Assembly: GCA_011620595.1 (NCBI GenBank)
Contig: WOYX01000003.1
Span: forward strand, 1-64,000
Direction of reading: 5' to 3'
DNA: 64,000 bases
DNA from: Bacteroidales bacterium
Lineage (GTDB): Bacteria > Bacteroidota > Bacteroidia > Bacteroidales > VadinHA17
Positions 55,432 through 64,000 of the stretch are shown here, piece by piece. Positions within the stretch are counted from its first letter, which is position 1. The number at the start of each line of letters is the position of its first letter. A program made the position numbers and the translations under genes. The notes beneath the pieces are model-generated. The model worked only from the letters and a program-made list of their open reading frames with translations. It searched no databases and was not told the origin of the DNA.

Positions 55432-57447
55432 ATGAGAAAAACAGTTAAACCAGCAATGAGAGGCTTTTTTCTTCTCATTGCATTTCTGATGGTCAGTTCC
55501 GGCGATGTATCGGCAATTGACAGGTACAGTGACCCCGTCACGGTGAACCAAAGGATTGAGCAGATACGGCAGAGCTCCCCGGCCCTGGTGAAGGTGCATA
55601 AGATGGCTGTCACACCGGGAGGCAGGGAGATGCTGATGCTCGAGATAGGCAAATCGGGCAGTACAATGCCTGCGGTGCTTGTCGCAGCCAATATGTCCGG
55701 CACCACCCCCCTGGCCACCGAGGCAGCCCTCTCGCTGGCCTCACGCATCGTGGCAGACCGTAAGATGCAGGAGGGTCATACCTGGTACATACTGCCCCTG
55801 GGCAATCCTGACGCCTTTGCACGTTACTTTCAGAAGCCACTCTACCTTGACGTTGCCAACGGCACCCCGTTCAATGATGATACCGATGAGCTGACCGACG
55901 AGGACGGGTACAACGACCTTAACGGCGACGGCATCATCACGCAGATGAGGGTGAAGGCTCATGATGGCATCTGGATACCCGTCGAGGGCGAGCCGCGCCT
56001 GATGCGCAAGGCTGATGCCGTCAAGGGAGAAAAGGGCATATACAAGCTTTATACAGAGGGCATTGACGACGACGGTGACGGAAAATACAATGAGGATGCT
56101 CCCGGCGGAACGGACGTAAACATCAATTTCCCGCACCTGTTCAAGAGCTTCGGCAGACGCAGCGGCCTTTTTCCGGGATCGACACCTGAGGCTGACGCAC
56201 TCATCAAATTTGCCTTTAAACATCCGGAGCTGGCCATGGTTATTTCGTTCGGCAAGACCAACTTCCTCCTCTCGCCGCCGCAGGGCGGCAGGCAGGGTAG
56301 CTATGACACCGAGAACATACGAATCCCCGAAGAGATAGGCAAGCAGATGGGACTGGACGTCTCGCGCAGGTACAAGATGAGTGAGATCATAGAGATGGTC
56401 CAGCCCATGATGCCACCCGGAATGACTGCCGATGAGAGCATGATAGCCAGCTTCCTCGGGCTGGGAGCCGTGGTCAATCCCATGAAGGAGGACCTGGATT
56501 TCTACAATGAGATTTCTTCCAACTACAAGGAGTACCTTAAGAAAAAAGGAGTCACAGCAGAGCGTTTTGACCCTGCACAGCCGGAAGACGGATCGTTTGA
56601 GTTATGGGCATATTACCATCTCGGTCTTCCCGTATTCACCATGGACCTGTGGGGTGTGCCGAAACCAAAGGAGGAGAAGAAGGACGGCAGCGGAATTACC
56701 GTGGAGGCACTTGAAAAAATGTCCTCCTCCGAGTTTCTGGAGCTCGGCGAGGATAAGATCACCGCTTTTCTGAAGGAGAGGGGTGCACCGGAACAGTACA
56801 ATGCGAAGATGGCCATGACGATGGTCCGTAACGGGCAGGTGTCACCGGCACAAATGGCCGGCATGATAAAGCAGATGCCTGCACCGAAGAGCGACGGCAA
56901 GAAGGGCGACCCAAAGGAGACAGCTCTCCTTGCCTTCCTCGACAGTCACACCCCCGGACAGGGTTTTGTCGATTGGAAACCTTTCACCCATCCGACGCTG
57001 GGTGAGGTGGAGATTGGAGGGATTGTGCCCTTCTCTGACAACACTCCCCCGGCAGCCATGGCAGATTCATTGCTCGACCTGCATCTACCTTACATTGCTG
57101 AGCTTGTCAGCCGGCTGCCCGTGCTGCATCTGGCCGAGGTGAAGGCTACGGACAAGGGCGGCGGAGTATACGAGATAGAAGCATGGGTGGCCAACAGCGG
57201 TTACCTTCCCTGGCCCACGGCTATGGGTAAGAGGAACAAGACTCCCGCACCCGCCATACTCATCCTGGAGGGGGAGGATATCAAAATCCTCTCCGGATAC
57301 AAGAGGACGCCGGTGAACGCCGTCGGCGGTATGAAATCGGAAAAGCATACCTGGCTGATCGTTGCCCCGAAGAGAGCGTCGCTAACACTGAAGCTTGAGT
57401 CGAGCCAGGCAGGGAGAGATACAAAACGGATTAATATCGGAGGTTAG
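55432..57447 (+). CDS. M14-family zinc carboxypeptidase-like protein
   Basis: 671-aa ORF: DEDGYNDLNGDGIITQMRVK, INFPHLFKSFG, LTLKLESSQAGRDTKRINIGG; collinear with the next M14 protein. Confidence 0.82.
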   Translation: MRKTVKPAMRGFFLLIAFLMVSSGDVSAIDRYSDPVTVNQRIEQIRQSSPALVKVHKMAVTPGGREMLMLEIGKSGSTMPAVLVAANMSGTTPLATEAALSLASRIVADRKMQEGHTWYILPLGNPDAFARYFQKPLYLDVANGTPFNDDTDELTDEDGYNDLNGDGIITQMRVKAHDGIWIPVEGEPRLMRKADAVKGEKGIYKLYTEGIDDDGDGKYNEDAPGGTDVNINFPHLFKSFGRRSGLFPGSTPEADALIKFAFKHPELAMVISFGKTNFLLSPPQGGRQGSYDTENIRIPEEIGKQMGLDVSRRYKMSEIIEMVQPMMPPGMTADESMIASFLGLGAVVNPMKEDLDFYNEISSNYKEYLKKKGVTAERFDPAQPEDGSFELWAYYHLGLPVFTMDLWGVPKPKEEKKDGSGITVEALEKMSSSEFLELGEDKITAFLKERGAPEQYNAKMAMTMVRNGQVSPAQMAGMIKQMPAPKSDGKKGDPKETALLAFLDSHTPGQGFVDWKPFTHPTLGEVEIGGIVPFSDNTPPAAMADSLLDLHLPYIAELVSRLPVLHLAEVKATDKGGGVYEIEAWVANSGYLPWPTAMGKRNKTPAPAILILEGEDIKILSGYKRTPVNAVGGMKSEKHTWLIVAPKRASLTLKLESSQAGRDTKRINIGG

Positions 57448-57449
57448 TC

Positions 57450-59201
57450 ATGGAAAGGAAAAGATTTTTTTCGACATTTGTTCTCACGGCCATAGCCGTG
57501 ATGATGATACAGGCCCAGGAGGTGAAGGTGCCCCTGCGGTTTGACTTTTACTACAGCTATGAACAGGTGGTTGATGCTCTCAAGGCACTCAACAAGGCGT
57601 ATCCCGGGCTCACCTCCCTTGACCAGGTGGGTAAGAGCGAAGAGGGAAGGATTATCTGGGCGCTGACGATAAACAATCCGAAGACCGGTGACCCGATGTC
57701 GAAGCCGGGAGTATATGCCGACGGTAACATTCACGGCAATGAGATACAGGCGGGGGAGGTCTGCCTCTATCTTGCCAACAGGCTGCTGACAAACTACGGC
57801 AAGCTGAAGGAGATAACGGAGGTGGTTGACCGTAACGCATTTTACATTATTCCGGTTGTCAACGTTGACGGCAGAGCCCATTTCTTTGAGGATGCCAACA
57901 CCCCCAGCACCAGCCGCGGACTGAGTATCCCTGTGGATGACGACCGTGACGGGCTCTTTGATGAGGACGGTCCCGATGATCTCGACGGCGACGGCAACAT
58001 ATCCACGATGAGGATCAGAGATACGCTGGGCAGGTACCGGAGCGACCCGCAGGATCCGCGGCTGATGATAGCAGTGAAACCCGGAGAGAAGGGTGAATGG
58101 ACCAGGCTCGGACAGGAGGGGATAGACAACGACGGTGACGGACAGGTGAATGAGGATGGCGAGGGGTACATCGACGGCAACCGCAATTGGGGTTACAACT
58201 GGCAGCCACCATATGTGCAGCGCGGGGCAGGCAACTATCCCTTTGAGGGCTCAGGCATCAGAGCCATTGCCGAGTGGATGCTGGCCAGGCAGAACATCAT
58301 CCTGGTATTTGCCTTTCACAACAACGGAGGCATGTATCTTCGCGGACCCTCATTCAAGTCGGCCGGCGAGCTGCCCCAGGGCGACATTGCGGTGTATGAT
58401 TACCTCGGGAACAATATTGAGAAAATCGTTCCGGGCTATGAGTACCAAATAACCTGGAAGGACCTTTACACGACATACGGCGACTTTACCGACTTCACCA
58501 ATAACCTTGTCGGATCATACTCAATGGTGGGTGAGCTCTTCCAGACGGAGACGGAGACCTATGACGGCTCCTTCAGGAGGAAGGAGGAGGAGGGAAGGTC
58601 ACGGTTTGGCGAGGCCTCGGAATCAGAGAGACAGAGGCTCCAGTTCAACGACAGGGTGACACAGGGAGAGCTCTACAGTGAATGGAAGCCCTTTAAACAT
58701 CCTCTCTATGGCGACGTTGAGCTGGGCGGTTGGGTAAAGCTGAGCTCACGGCTGCCGCATCCCTTCATGCTGCAGGATCTTGTTCACAGGAATGCTTCGG
58801 CAGTGATATTCGCCGCGCGCAACACCCCGAAGATAACCATGGACGTGTTCGAGGTGAAGAAGCTCAACGGCGATCTCTGGAGCGTCAGGGTGAGGCTGGT
58901 GAATGAGGGGGCGATGCCTTCTGTGACCTACGAGACACTCAAGAATAAGCTCTATCCTCCCGATGTGCTCAGCGTATCAGGGCGCAATGCGAAAGTGATC
59001 AGCGGAGGAAAGCTTACCGACATATATACCGGCAAAGTTGACTATAAGGAGTATAAGCCGCAGGTGCAGCTCTGCCAGGTGCCCGGACTCGGCAAGATCG
59101 AGTACCAGTTCCTGGTAAGCGGCAGGGGAGACATAGATGTCAAATTCGTGTCTGTAAAGGCAGGAACGAAAACAGAGACGGTAGCACTAAAGGAGAAATA
59201 A
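57450..59201 (+). CDS. M14-family zinc carboxypeptidase
   Basis: 583-aa ORF: YADGNIHGNEIQAGEVCLYLA (HxxE), VVNVDGRAHFFEDANTPS, NRNWGYNWQPPYVQRGAGNYPFEGSG, HNNGGMYLRGP. Confidence 0.93.
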   Translation: MERKRFFSTFVLTAIAVMMIQAQEVKVPLRFDFYYSYEQVVDALKALNKAYPGLTSLDQVGKSEEGRIIWALTINNPKTGDPMSKPGVYADGNIHGNEIQAGEVCLYLANRLLTNYGKLKEITEVVDRNAFYIIPVVNVDGRAHFFEDANTPSTSRGLSIPVDDDRDGLFDEDGPDDLDGDGNISTMRIRDTLGRYRSDPQDPRLMIAVKPGEKGEWTRLGQEGIDNDGDGQVNEDGEGYIDGNRNWGYNWQPPYVQRGAGNYPFEGSGIRAIAEWMLARQNIILVFAFHNNGGMYLRGPSFKSAGELPQGDIAVYDYLGNNIEKIVPGYEYQITWKDLYTTYGDFTDFTNNLVGSYSMVGELFQTETETYDGSFRRKEEEGRSRFGEASESERQRLQFNDRVTQGELYSEWKPFKHPLYGDVELGGWVKLSSRLPHPFMLQDLVHRNASAVIFAARNTPKITMDVFEVKKLNGDLWSVRVRLVNEGAMPSVTYETLKNKLYPPDVLSVSGRNAKVISGGKLTDIYTGKVDYKEYKPQVQLCQVPGLGKIEYQFLVSGRGDIDVKFVSVKAGTKTETVALKEK

Positions 59202-59296
59202 TTTGCGATTTCAGATTTTCGATTTTCGATTTTCGATTTCAATTCGCAAATCGTAATTCGCACATCGCAAATCCCTACTGCCGACTGAAGACTATT
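59201..59296. repeat. Compound repeat: GATTTTC heptamers, 9-bp inverted repeat, short GACTGNN array
   Basis: gattttc x3 (59214-59234); atttgcgat/atcgcaaat (59201-59209, 59264-59272); tactgcc-gactgaa-gactatt (59276-59296). Confidence 0.8.
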
Positions 59297-60041
59297 TATT
59301 GAACCTTTCCGTGACCAGCGGTGGCCACTGAAGGTCGAGCGCCTTCAGCGTCTTCAGCACCACCGTGGCTGTGCCATATAATTTCTGCCAGTTTTTGTCG
59401 GCCGGAACCACGTTCCAGGGTATATCATTGCAGCGGTTGAGGACCTTCTCATATACCTCAAGGTACTGGTCGAACTGCTCCCTGGTGTCCCAGTCGCCGT
59501 CCTTGTGCTTCCAGTGTTTCTCCTTCATCTCAATGCGCTCCATAAGCCGCTCCTTCTGGGTCTCCTTTGATACATTGAGCCAGAACTTGAGCACTTTCGT
59601 GCCGTTATCCTCAAGCATCTTCTCGAAAGAGTTTATAGTCTCATAACGCTTTTTGATGATATCTTCAGGGATATATTTGCCAACCGTGGGTACCAGAATA
59701 TCCTCATAGTGCGACCTGATGAACACCTGCATCACCCCCTTCGCGGGACAGACCTGGTGGACCCTCCAGAGAAAATCATGTGAATACTCGAGATCGGTGG
59801 GCTTCTTGAAGCTGTGCACCTCTATGCCGACAGGATTGCAGTATCTGAGCAGTCCCTTCGTGATGCCGTCCTTCCCGGAGGCGTCGGTGCCCTGCAGAAC
59901 CACAATCATGCTGTACTTGCCCTGGGCGTACATCTTGTGCTGAAGCTCGCCTATCTCCTTCAGCATCTTCTTTGTCTTCTTCCTGATCTCGTCCTTGTCC
60001 CATTTCTCGTTAAAGGCTGGGTAATCAGATATCTTTATCAT
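59292..60041 (-). CDS. ppk2: Polyphosphate kinase 2 family protein
   Basis: 249-aa ORF: VVLQGTDASGKDGITKGLLRYCNPVGIEVHSFKKPTDLEYSHDFLWRVHQVCPAKG, FIRSHYEDILVP. Confidence 0.95.
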   Translation of the reverse strand: MIKISDYPAFNEKWDKDEIRKKTKKMLKEIGELQHKMYAQGKYSMIVVLQGTDASGKDGITKGLLRYCNPVGIEVHSFKKPTDLEYSHDFLWRVHQVCPAKGVMQVFIRSHYEDILVPTVGKYIPEDIIKKRYETINSFEKMLEDNGTKVLKFWLNVSKETQKERLMERIEMKEKHWKHKDGDWDTREQFDQYLEVYEKVLNRCNDIPWNVVPADKNWQKLYGTATVVLKTLKALDLQWPPLVTERFNK

Positions 60042-60124
60042 AATTCGGTTTGATTAGCATGGGTGTAAAATTAAGAATTAAGAATTAAGAATTTAGGAAT
60101 TTAGGAAGAGAGATGTTGATTTCT

Positions 60125-60250
60125 TCATTTGTATCCGTCGGCCGGTGCCTTCAGCCCCTTCTTATCCAGGGCAAGCACGACCAACGTCAGAGTATCAGGC
60201 GACTGTTTTCCCTGTGCGTAAGTGAGGTTCTCCACCTCGTTGTTCTTCAT
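60125..60250 (-). other. Short ORF or C-terminal gene fragment below the ORF-track cutoff
   Basis: MKNNEVENLTYAQGKQSPDTLTLVVLALDKKGLKAPADGYK*; composition coding-like. Confidence 0.35.
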
Positions 60251-60378
60251 TGCTCGGTCGGTAGTCGGCCACTTTCGCCAAAACCTAAGTTAAAACTACG
60301 GACTTTGTTCGTCGGAGTCGGATGTCGAAGAAGACTTCGGTGGCTAAAAGCAGTTGGCAGTCATGTGAGTCACTCATC

Positions 60379-60420
60379 TACTGCTGACTGAAGACTGTAG
60401 ACTGCAGGCTGAACACTGAG
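60379..60420. repeat. Heptanucleotide array, RRCTGNN, 6 units
   Basis: tactgct-gactgaa-gactgta-gactgca-ggctgaa-cactgag. Confidence 0.8.
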
Positions 60421-60487
60421 TACGCAGTGTTTGGAAGCGTTATGCAAAAGATGTACATTTGCCGGACATCAAATATTAATCTTGGTT

Positions 60488-60880
60488 ATGGCAGGACATA
60501 AGGGGCAGCCCTATTACGATATCTTCCTCAGGTACGAGATGTGGCTCGAGACTATGAAGAAGGAGAGGATCCTCGACGGCGAGGGCTTTGCCCTGCTGCT
60601 TGACCTTGACAAGACTGGATCGCTCACAGCCTCGGCACGCAACCAGGGTATAAGCTACCGCAAGGCCTGGGGCATACTGCATGATGTGGAGCAGCATCTC
60701 GGCTTCAGGCTGGTGGACAAGCGGCGCGGCGGGGCCTCCGGCGGCCGCACAATGCTCTCTTCCGACGGCAGACAGCTGGTGAGTGCCTACAACAGCCTCC
60801 GCCATGAGACCGATATTGCTATGAAGAGTATCGCAAAGGTGTTCTTCAACCGTATTAATGAGATAAACGGCAAAAAATGA
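60488..60880 (+). CDS. ModE-type N-terminal wHTH (LysR-like) regulator, single domain
   Basis: ORF track starts at 60431; ATG at 60488; ALLLDLDKTGSLTASARNQGISYRKAWGILHDVEQHLGFRLVDKRRGGASGGRTMLSSDGRQLVSAY. Confidence 0.88.
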   Translation: MAGHKGQPYYDIFLRYEMWLETMKKERILDGEGFALLLDLDKTGSLTASARNQGISYRKAWGILHDVEQHLGFRLVDKRRGGASGGRTMLSSDGRQLVSAYNSLRHETDIAMKSIAKVFFNRINEINGKK

Positions 60881-61830
60881 GGATATTGCAGGCAACAGTG
60901 CTTTCACTGCTCATCACGCTGACAGGTTGTGTCGGCCGGAGCAGCGTCCAGACTCTAACCATATTTCATGCTGGCAGCCTCTCGGTACCGGTGAGGGAGC
61001 TGAGCAAGGCTTTTGAGGAGGCCAACAGCGGTGTCAGGGTTCTCTCCGAGGCGGCCGGCAGCCTCCATTCGGCGAGGAAGATAACCGAGCTCGGGAGGAG
61101 CTGTGACATCATGCTCTCCGCCGACCACTACGTCGTCAGCTCGATGCTGATACCCCGTTATGCCTCGTGGAACATTCACTTTGCCACCAACGAGCTGGTG
61201 ATAGCCTTCAGGGATGAATCTGCATATGCCTCCGTCATCAGCGAAGAGAACTGGCCCGCGATACTGCTCAGGGATGATGTCATCATCGGTCGGAGTGACC
61301 CTGACGCGGACCCGTGCGGATACCGTACCGTCTTCGTCGCCAGGCTGGCAGAAGATTTTTATGGCAGGCCCGGACTGGCCGACTCACTGCTGGGCAAGGA
61401 CACCGAATACATCAGGCCCAAGGAGGTCGACCTGGTGGCACTGGCAGAGACGGGAGTCATTGACTATATGTTCCAGTACAGGTCGGTTGCCATCCAGCAC
61501 GGCCTCAGGTTCCTCGAGCTGCCTGATGAGATCAACCTGTCGTCGCCCGCCATGGCCGACCGTTATGCCACCGTCTCCTACATGGTACCCGGTAAGTCTC
61601 CCGGGCAGCGCACGGAGGTGAGGGGCAGTTACATAAGCTACTCGGGCACCGTCACCGACGATGCCCCGCAGAAAGATCTGGCCATGAAGTTTTTTGCTTT
61701 CATGCTCAGCGATGAGGGAGCTGCCATCTTCCGGGCGGCAGGACAGGAGCCGCTCCGTCCGGCCGTGGCTGACGACCCTGCGGCCGTTCCCGCTCCGCTG
61801 CAAAAGTATCTCTCCCCCTCCTCAGAATGA
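60877..61830 (+). CDS. wtpA: Tungstate/molybdate ABC transporter substrate-binding lipoprotein (WtpA-like)
   Basis: 317-aa ORF: lipobox ITLTGCVG, LTIFHAGSLSVPVRELSKAFE, GRSDPDADPCGYRTVF. Confidence 0.88.
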   Translation: MRILQATVLSLLITLTGCVGRSSVQTLTIFHAGSLSVPVRELSKAFEEANSGVRVLSEAAGSLHSARKITELGRSCDIMLSADHYVVSSMLIPRYASWNIHFATNELVIAFRDESAYASVISEENWPAILLRDDVIIGRSDPDADPCGYRTVFVARLAEDFYGRPGLADSLLGKDTEYIRPKEVDLVALAETGVIDYMFQYRSVAIQHGLRFLELPDEINLSSPAMADRYATVSYMVPGKSPGQRTEVRGSYISYSGTVTDDAPQKDLAMKFFAFMLSDEGAAIFRAAGQEPLRPAVADDPAAVPAPLQKYLSPSSE

Positions 61831-61840
61831 GCCTCTGTCG

Positions 61841-62650
61841 ATGAAAGGTCATACGCTCTTCAACTGGATCTTTACGATACTTGCCTCGCTGGTGTTGCTC
61901 TTCATCATCGCACCGCTGGCAGGCATGTTCTTCGACTCATCATTCAGTGAGGTGCGGACCACGGCTGCTGACCCCGCCGTCCGCCGGAGCGTCTGGTTCA
62001 CCCTTGCCATAGCCTTTGCATCCACACTCTTCTTTGCCGTCGGTGCCGTGCCACTGGCATGGATCATGGCCAGGAAGAAATTTCCTCTCAAGAGGGTGGT
62101 GCAGGGTATCATTGACCTGCCCGTGGTGCTGCCTCATACTGCCGCCGGCATAGCACTGCTGGGCTTCATATCGCGTGAGGGAGCGCTGGGAGGAGCAGCA
62201 CAGAAAGCCGGCATACTACTGGTGAACAACGGTGCCGGCATAGCCCTCGCCATGGCCTTCGTCAGCCTCCCCTTCCTCATCAACGCCGCCCGCGACGGCT
62301 TTGCGGCCGTGCCTGAGCGTACCGAGAAGGCAGCCCTGACGCTCGGCGCCAGCCAGACACGCATATTCTTCACCGTATCGCTGCCGCAGGCATGGCGTTC
62401 CGTGGTGTCAGGCTTCATCATGATGTTCGCCAGGGGCATGAGCGAATTCGGTGCCGTAGTTATAATCGCATACCATCCCATGATAGCGCCGGTGCTGATC
62501 TATGACCGGTTCAATACCTACGGCATCAGCGCGGCACGGCCGGCATCAATAATATTCATCCTCGTGGCCCTCCTCTTCTTTGTGCTCTTCAGGGTGCTGG
62601 CAACGGAGAGGCGCGTCTTGTTCAAAAGGGAGGACGATGCTTCGGACTGA
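61841..62650 (+). CDS. wtpB: Molybdate/tungstate ABC transporter permease
   Basis: ORF track starts at 61694; ATG at 61841 (MKGHTLFNWIF); LPVVLPHTAAGIALLGF, EKAALTLGASQTRIFFTVSLPQAWRSVVSGFIMMFARGMSEFGAVVIIAYHP. Confidence 0.9.
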   Translation: MKGHTLFNWIFTILASLVLLFIIAPLAGMFFDSSFSEVRTTAADPAVRRSVWFTLAIAFASTLFFAVGAVPLAWIMARKKFPLKRVVQGIIDLPVVLPHTAAGIALLGFISREGALGGAAQKAGILLVNNGAGIALAMAFVSLPFLINAARDGFAAVPERTEKAALTLGASQTRIFFTVSLPQAWRSVVSGFIMMFARGMSEFGAVVIIAYHPMIAPVLIYDRFNTYGISAARPASIIFILVALLFFVLFRVLATERRVLFKREDDASD

Positions 62651-63710
62651 GAAACTGAGCAAACGGATTGACGCCTTCTCACTGAGGGATATCTCCATCG
62701 AGGTGGGGAAGGGTGACTATTATGTCCTGCTCGGCCGCTCCGGTGCGGGGAAGACACAGCTGCTGGAGCTCATATGCGGACTGATGAACCCCGACAGGGG
62801 AAGGATATACCTCGAAGGTGAGGATATTACCTACAAGAGGGTGCAGGATAGGGGCATAGGCATGGTCTTCCAGGATCTGAGCCTCTTTCCTCACTACTCG
62901 GTAAAGGATAACATCATGTATCCTCTCAGGGTGAGGAAGATGGATCTGAAGGAGAGGGTTGACAGAGTGCAGCGTGCCGCCGCCGGGATGAACATCACAG
63001 ACCTGCTGCTGCGCCGGCCCGACACCCTGTCGGGAGGAGAGAAGCAGAGGGTGGCGCTGGCCCGCACGCTGGTGACAGACCCGAAGATACTGCTCCTCGA
63101 TGAACCGATGGCCTCCGTCGATGCCAGCCTGAAGGACAACATCAGAAGATTGCTGCGACGCCTGAACAGGAACGGGCAGACCATCATCCACGTCACACAC
63201 GACTTCGGTGAGGCGATCAGCCTCGCCAGCAGGGTGGGAGTGATACATAACGGCAGGATAATACAGGAGGGGACACCGCTGGATGTCTTCAACCACCCGG
63301 TGAACAGGTTTGTGGCACGCTATGCGGGAATAAAGAACTTCTTCAGGGTCACTTTCATTACCTCGTACAAGAGCGCCTCGGCTATATCCGAAAAGAGGAC
63401 AAGGTTCAGGCTGCCGCGCGGTGAGTATCCTTCATCAGGACTGCTCATCATAGGCAGCAGTGAGGTACTGCTCTCCCGGCAGGGAGCCTCCGGGTTCGGG
63501 ATCAACAACATACGCGGCGTCATCGATGACATCGTGCCTTCACCGACAGGCTTCGAAATCACCGTCAACGCCGGCGATTACTTCTATGCTGATATCACTC
63601 ACCGCGAGATGGAGGAGAGCCGCTTCGTCACCGGGGAGAAGGTATATGTATCATTTCGCCCTGAATCACTGCGGATAGTGGGTAACGGGGAGGACATAAA
63701 AGAATACTGA
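62637..63710 (+). CDS. wtpC: Molybdate/tungstate ABC transporter ATP-binding protein
   Basis: ORF track starts at 62580; ATG at 62637; LLGRSGAGKTQLLELICGL Walker A, LSGGEKQRVALARTLVTDPKILLLDEPMASVD. Confidence 0.93.
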   Translation: MLRTEKLSKRIDAFSLRDISIEVGKGDYYVLLGRSGAGKTQLLELICGLMNPDRGRIYLEGEDITYKRVQDRGIGMVFQDLSLFPHYSVKDNIMYPLRVRKMDLKERVDRVQRAAAGMNITDLLLRRPDTLSGGEKQRVALARTLVTDPKILLLDEPMASVDASLKDNIRRLLRRLNRNGQTIIHVTHDFGEAISLASRVGVIHNGRIIQEGTPLDVFNHPVNRFVARYAGIKNFFRVTFITSYKSASAISEKRTRFRLPRGEYPSSGLLIIGSSEVLLSRQGASGFGINNIRGVIDDIVPSPTGFEITVNAGDYFYADITHREMEESRFVTGEKVYVSFRPESLRIVGNGEDIKEY

Positions 63711-63716
63711 ACAGTC

Positions 63717-64000
63717 ATGATAACATTTGAGGAAGCTTACAACACAGTAATGGCGCATGTTTTCCGCACCGGCACGGAGCAGGTAAAGGCTGGTGACGCC
63801 GTCGGCCGCGCTCTGGCCGTGCCGGTGAAGAGTGACATGGACATGCCGCCGTGGAATAAGAGTGCCGTTGACGGTTATGCCTGCCGGCATGAAGATCTCG
63901 GCAGTGAGCTGAGGGTCCTGGAGACAATAGCCGCGGGGGTACTGCCCCTGAAGGAGGTTACTCCCGGCACCTGCTCGCGCATAATGACAGGCGCTGCCGT
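63717..64000 (+). CDS. moeA: Molybdopterin molybdotransferase MoeA (N-terminal part, runs off the window)
   Basis: MITFEEAYNTVMAHVFRTGTEQVKAGDAVGRALAVPVKSDMDMPPWNKSAVDGYACR...GTCSRIMTGAAV; absent from the ORF track because no stop lies in the window. Confidence 0.92.
   Translation, partial: MITFEEAYNTVMAHVFRTGTEQVKAGDAVGRALAVPVKSDMDMPPWNKSAVDGYACRHEDLGSELRVLETIAAGVLPLKEVTPGTCSRIMTGAA

Noticed and set aside
1-64000. tRNA, rRNA, prophage, insertion sequence or integrase
   Set aside because: No transposase, integrase or phage proteins in the ORF track and no cloverleaf or rRNA signature noticed by eye; a tRNAscan/Infernal run would be needed to exclude small RNAs.
60877-64000. Molybdate/tungstate operon as a novel system
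   Set aside because: ModE-like regulator, wtpABC and moeA form a familiar arrangement; annotated but not flagged.

Overview
The window reads as a Bacteroidota (Bacteroidales-like) chromosome segment. The phylum-level call rests on the ECF sigma/FecR/SusC/SusD module, CopB-type ATPase, large KamA protein and PPK2. I support about 46 genes and no rRNA, tRNA, CRISPR, phage or transposase. Main blocks: (1) 4.5-21 kb: sigma/anti-sigma, SusC/SusD, aldose epimerase, then an esterase-MBL-MBL-esterase arrangement and a CBM9/DUF5916 protein, with no recognisable glycoside hydrolase. (2) 21-25 kb: pxpC-pxpB-pxpA plus an Nramp transporter. (3) 26.8-36.2 kb: a stretch rich in gene remnants missing from the ORF track (glutathione peroxidase with an in-frame ochre, methyltransferase lacking its core, esterase and outer-membrane-protein 3' ends), plus a HigBA-type toxin-antitoxin pair. 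(4) 36-40 kb: porin and CopB. (5) 44.2-48.7 kb: two paralogous secreted proteins with very Trp/Tyr/His-rich cores and Ser-rich repeat tails flanking a TonB-plug protein with no barrel. (6) 55-59 kb: tandem M14 peptidases. (7) 60.4-64 kb: ModE-like regulator, WtpABC-like transporter and partial moeA. The most unexpected non-coding signal is a set of intergenic tandem arrays that all have 7-bp periodicity but different consensus sequences. Several abut or overlap stop codons. Candidates for something undescribed are the 44-49 kb cassette and the heptamer arrays. All family calls are by eye from protein motifs; no searches were run.
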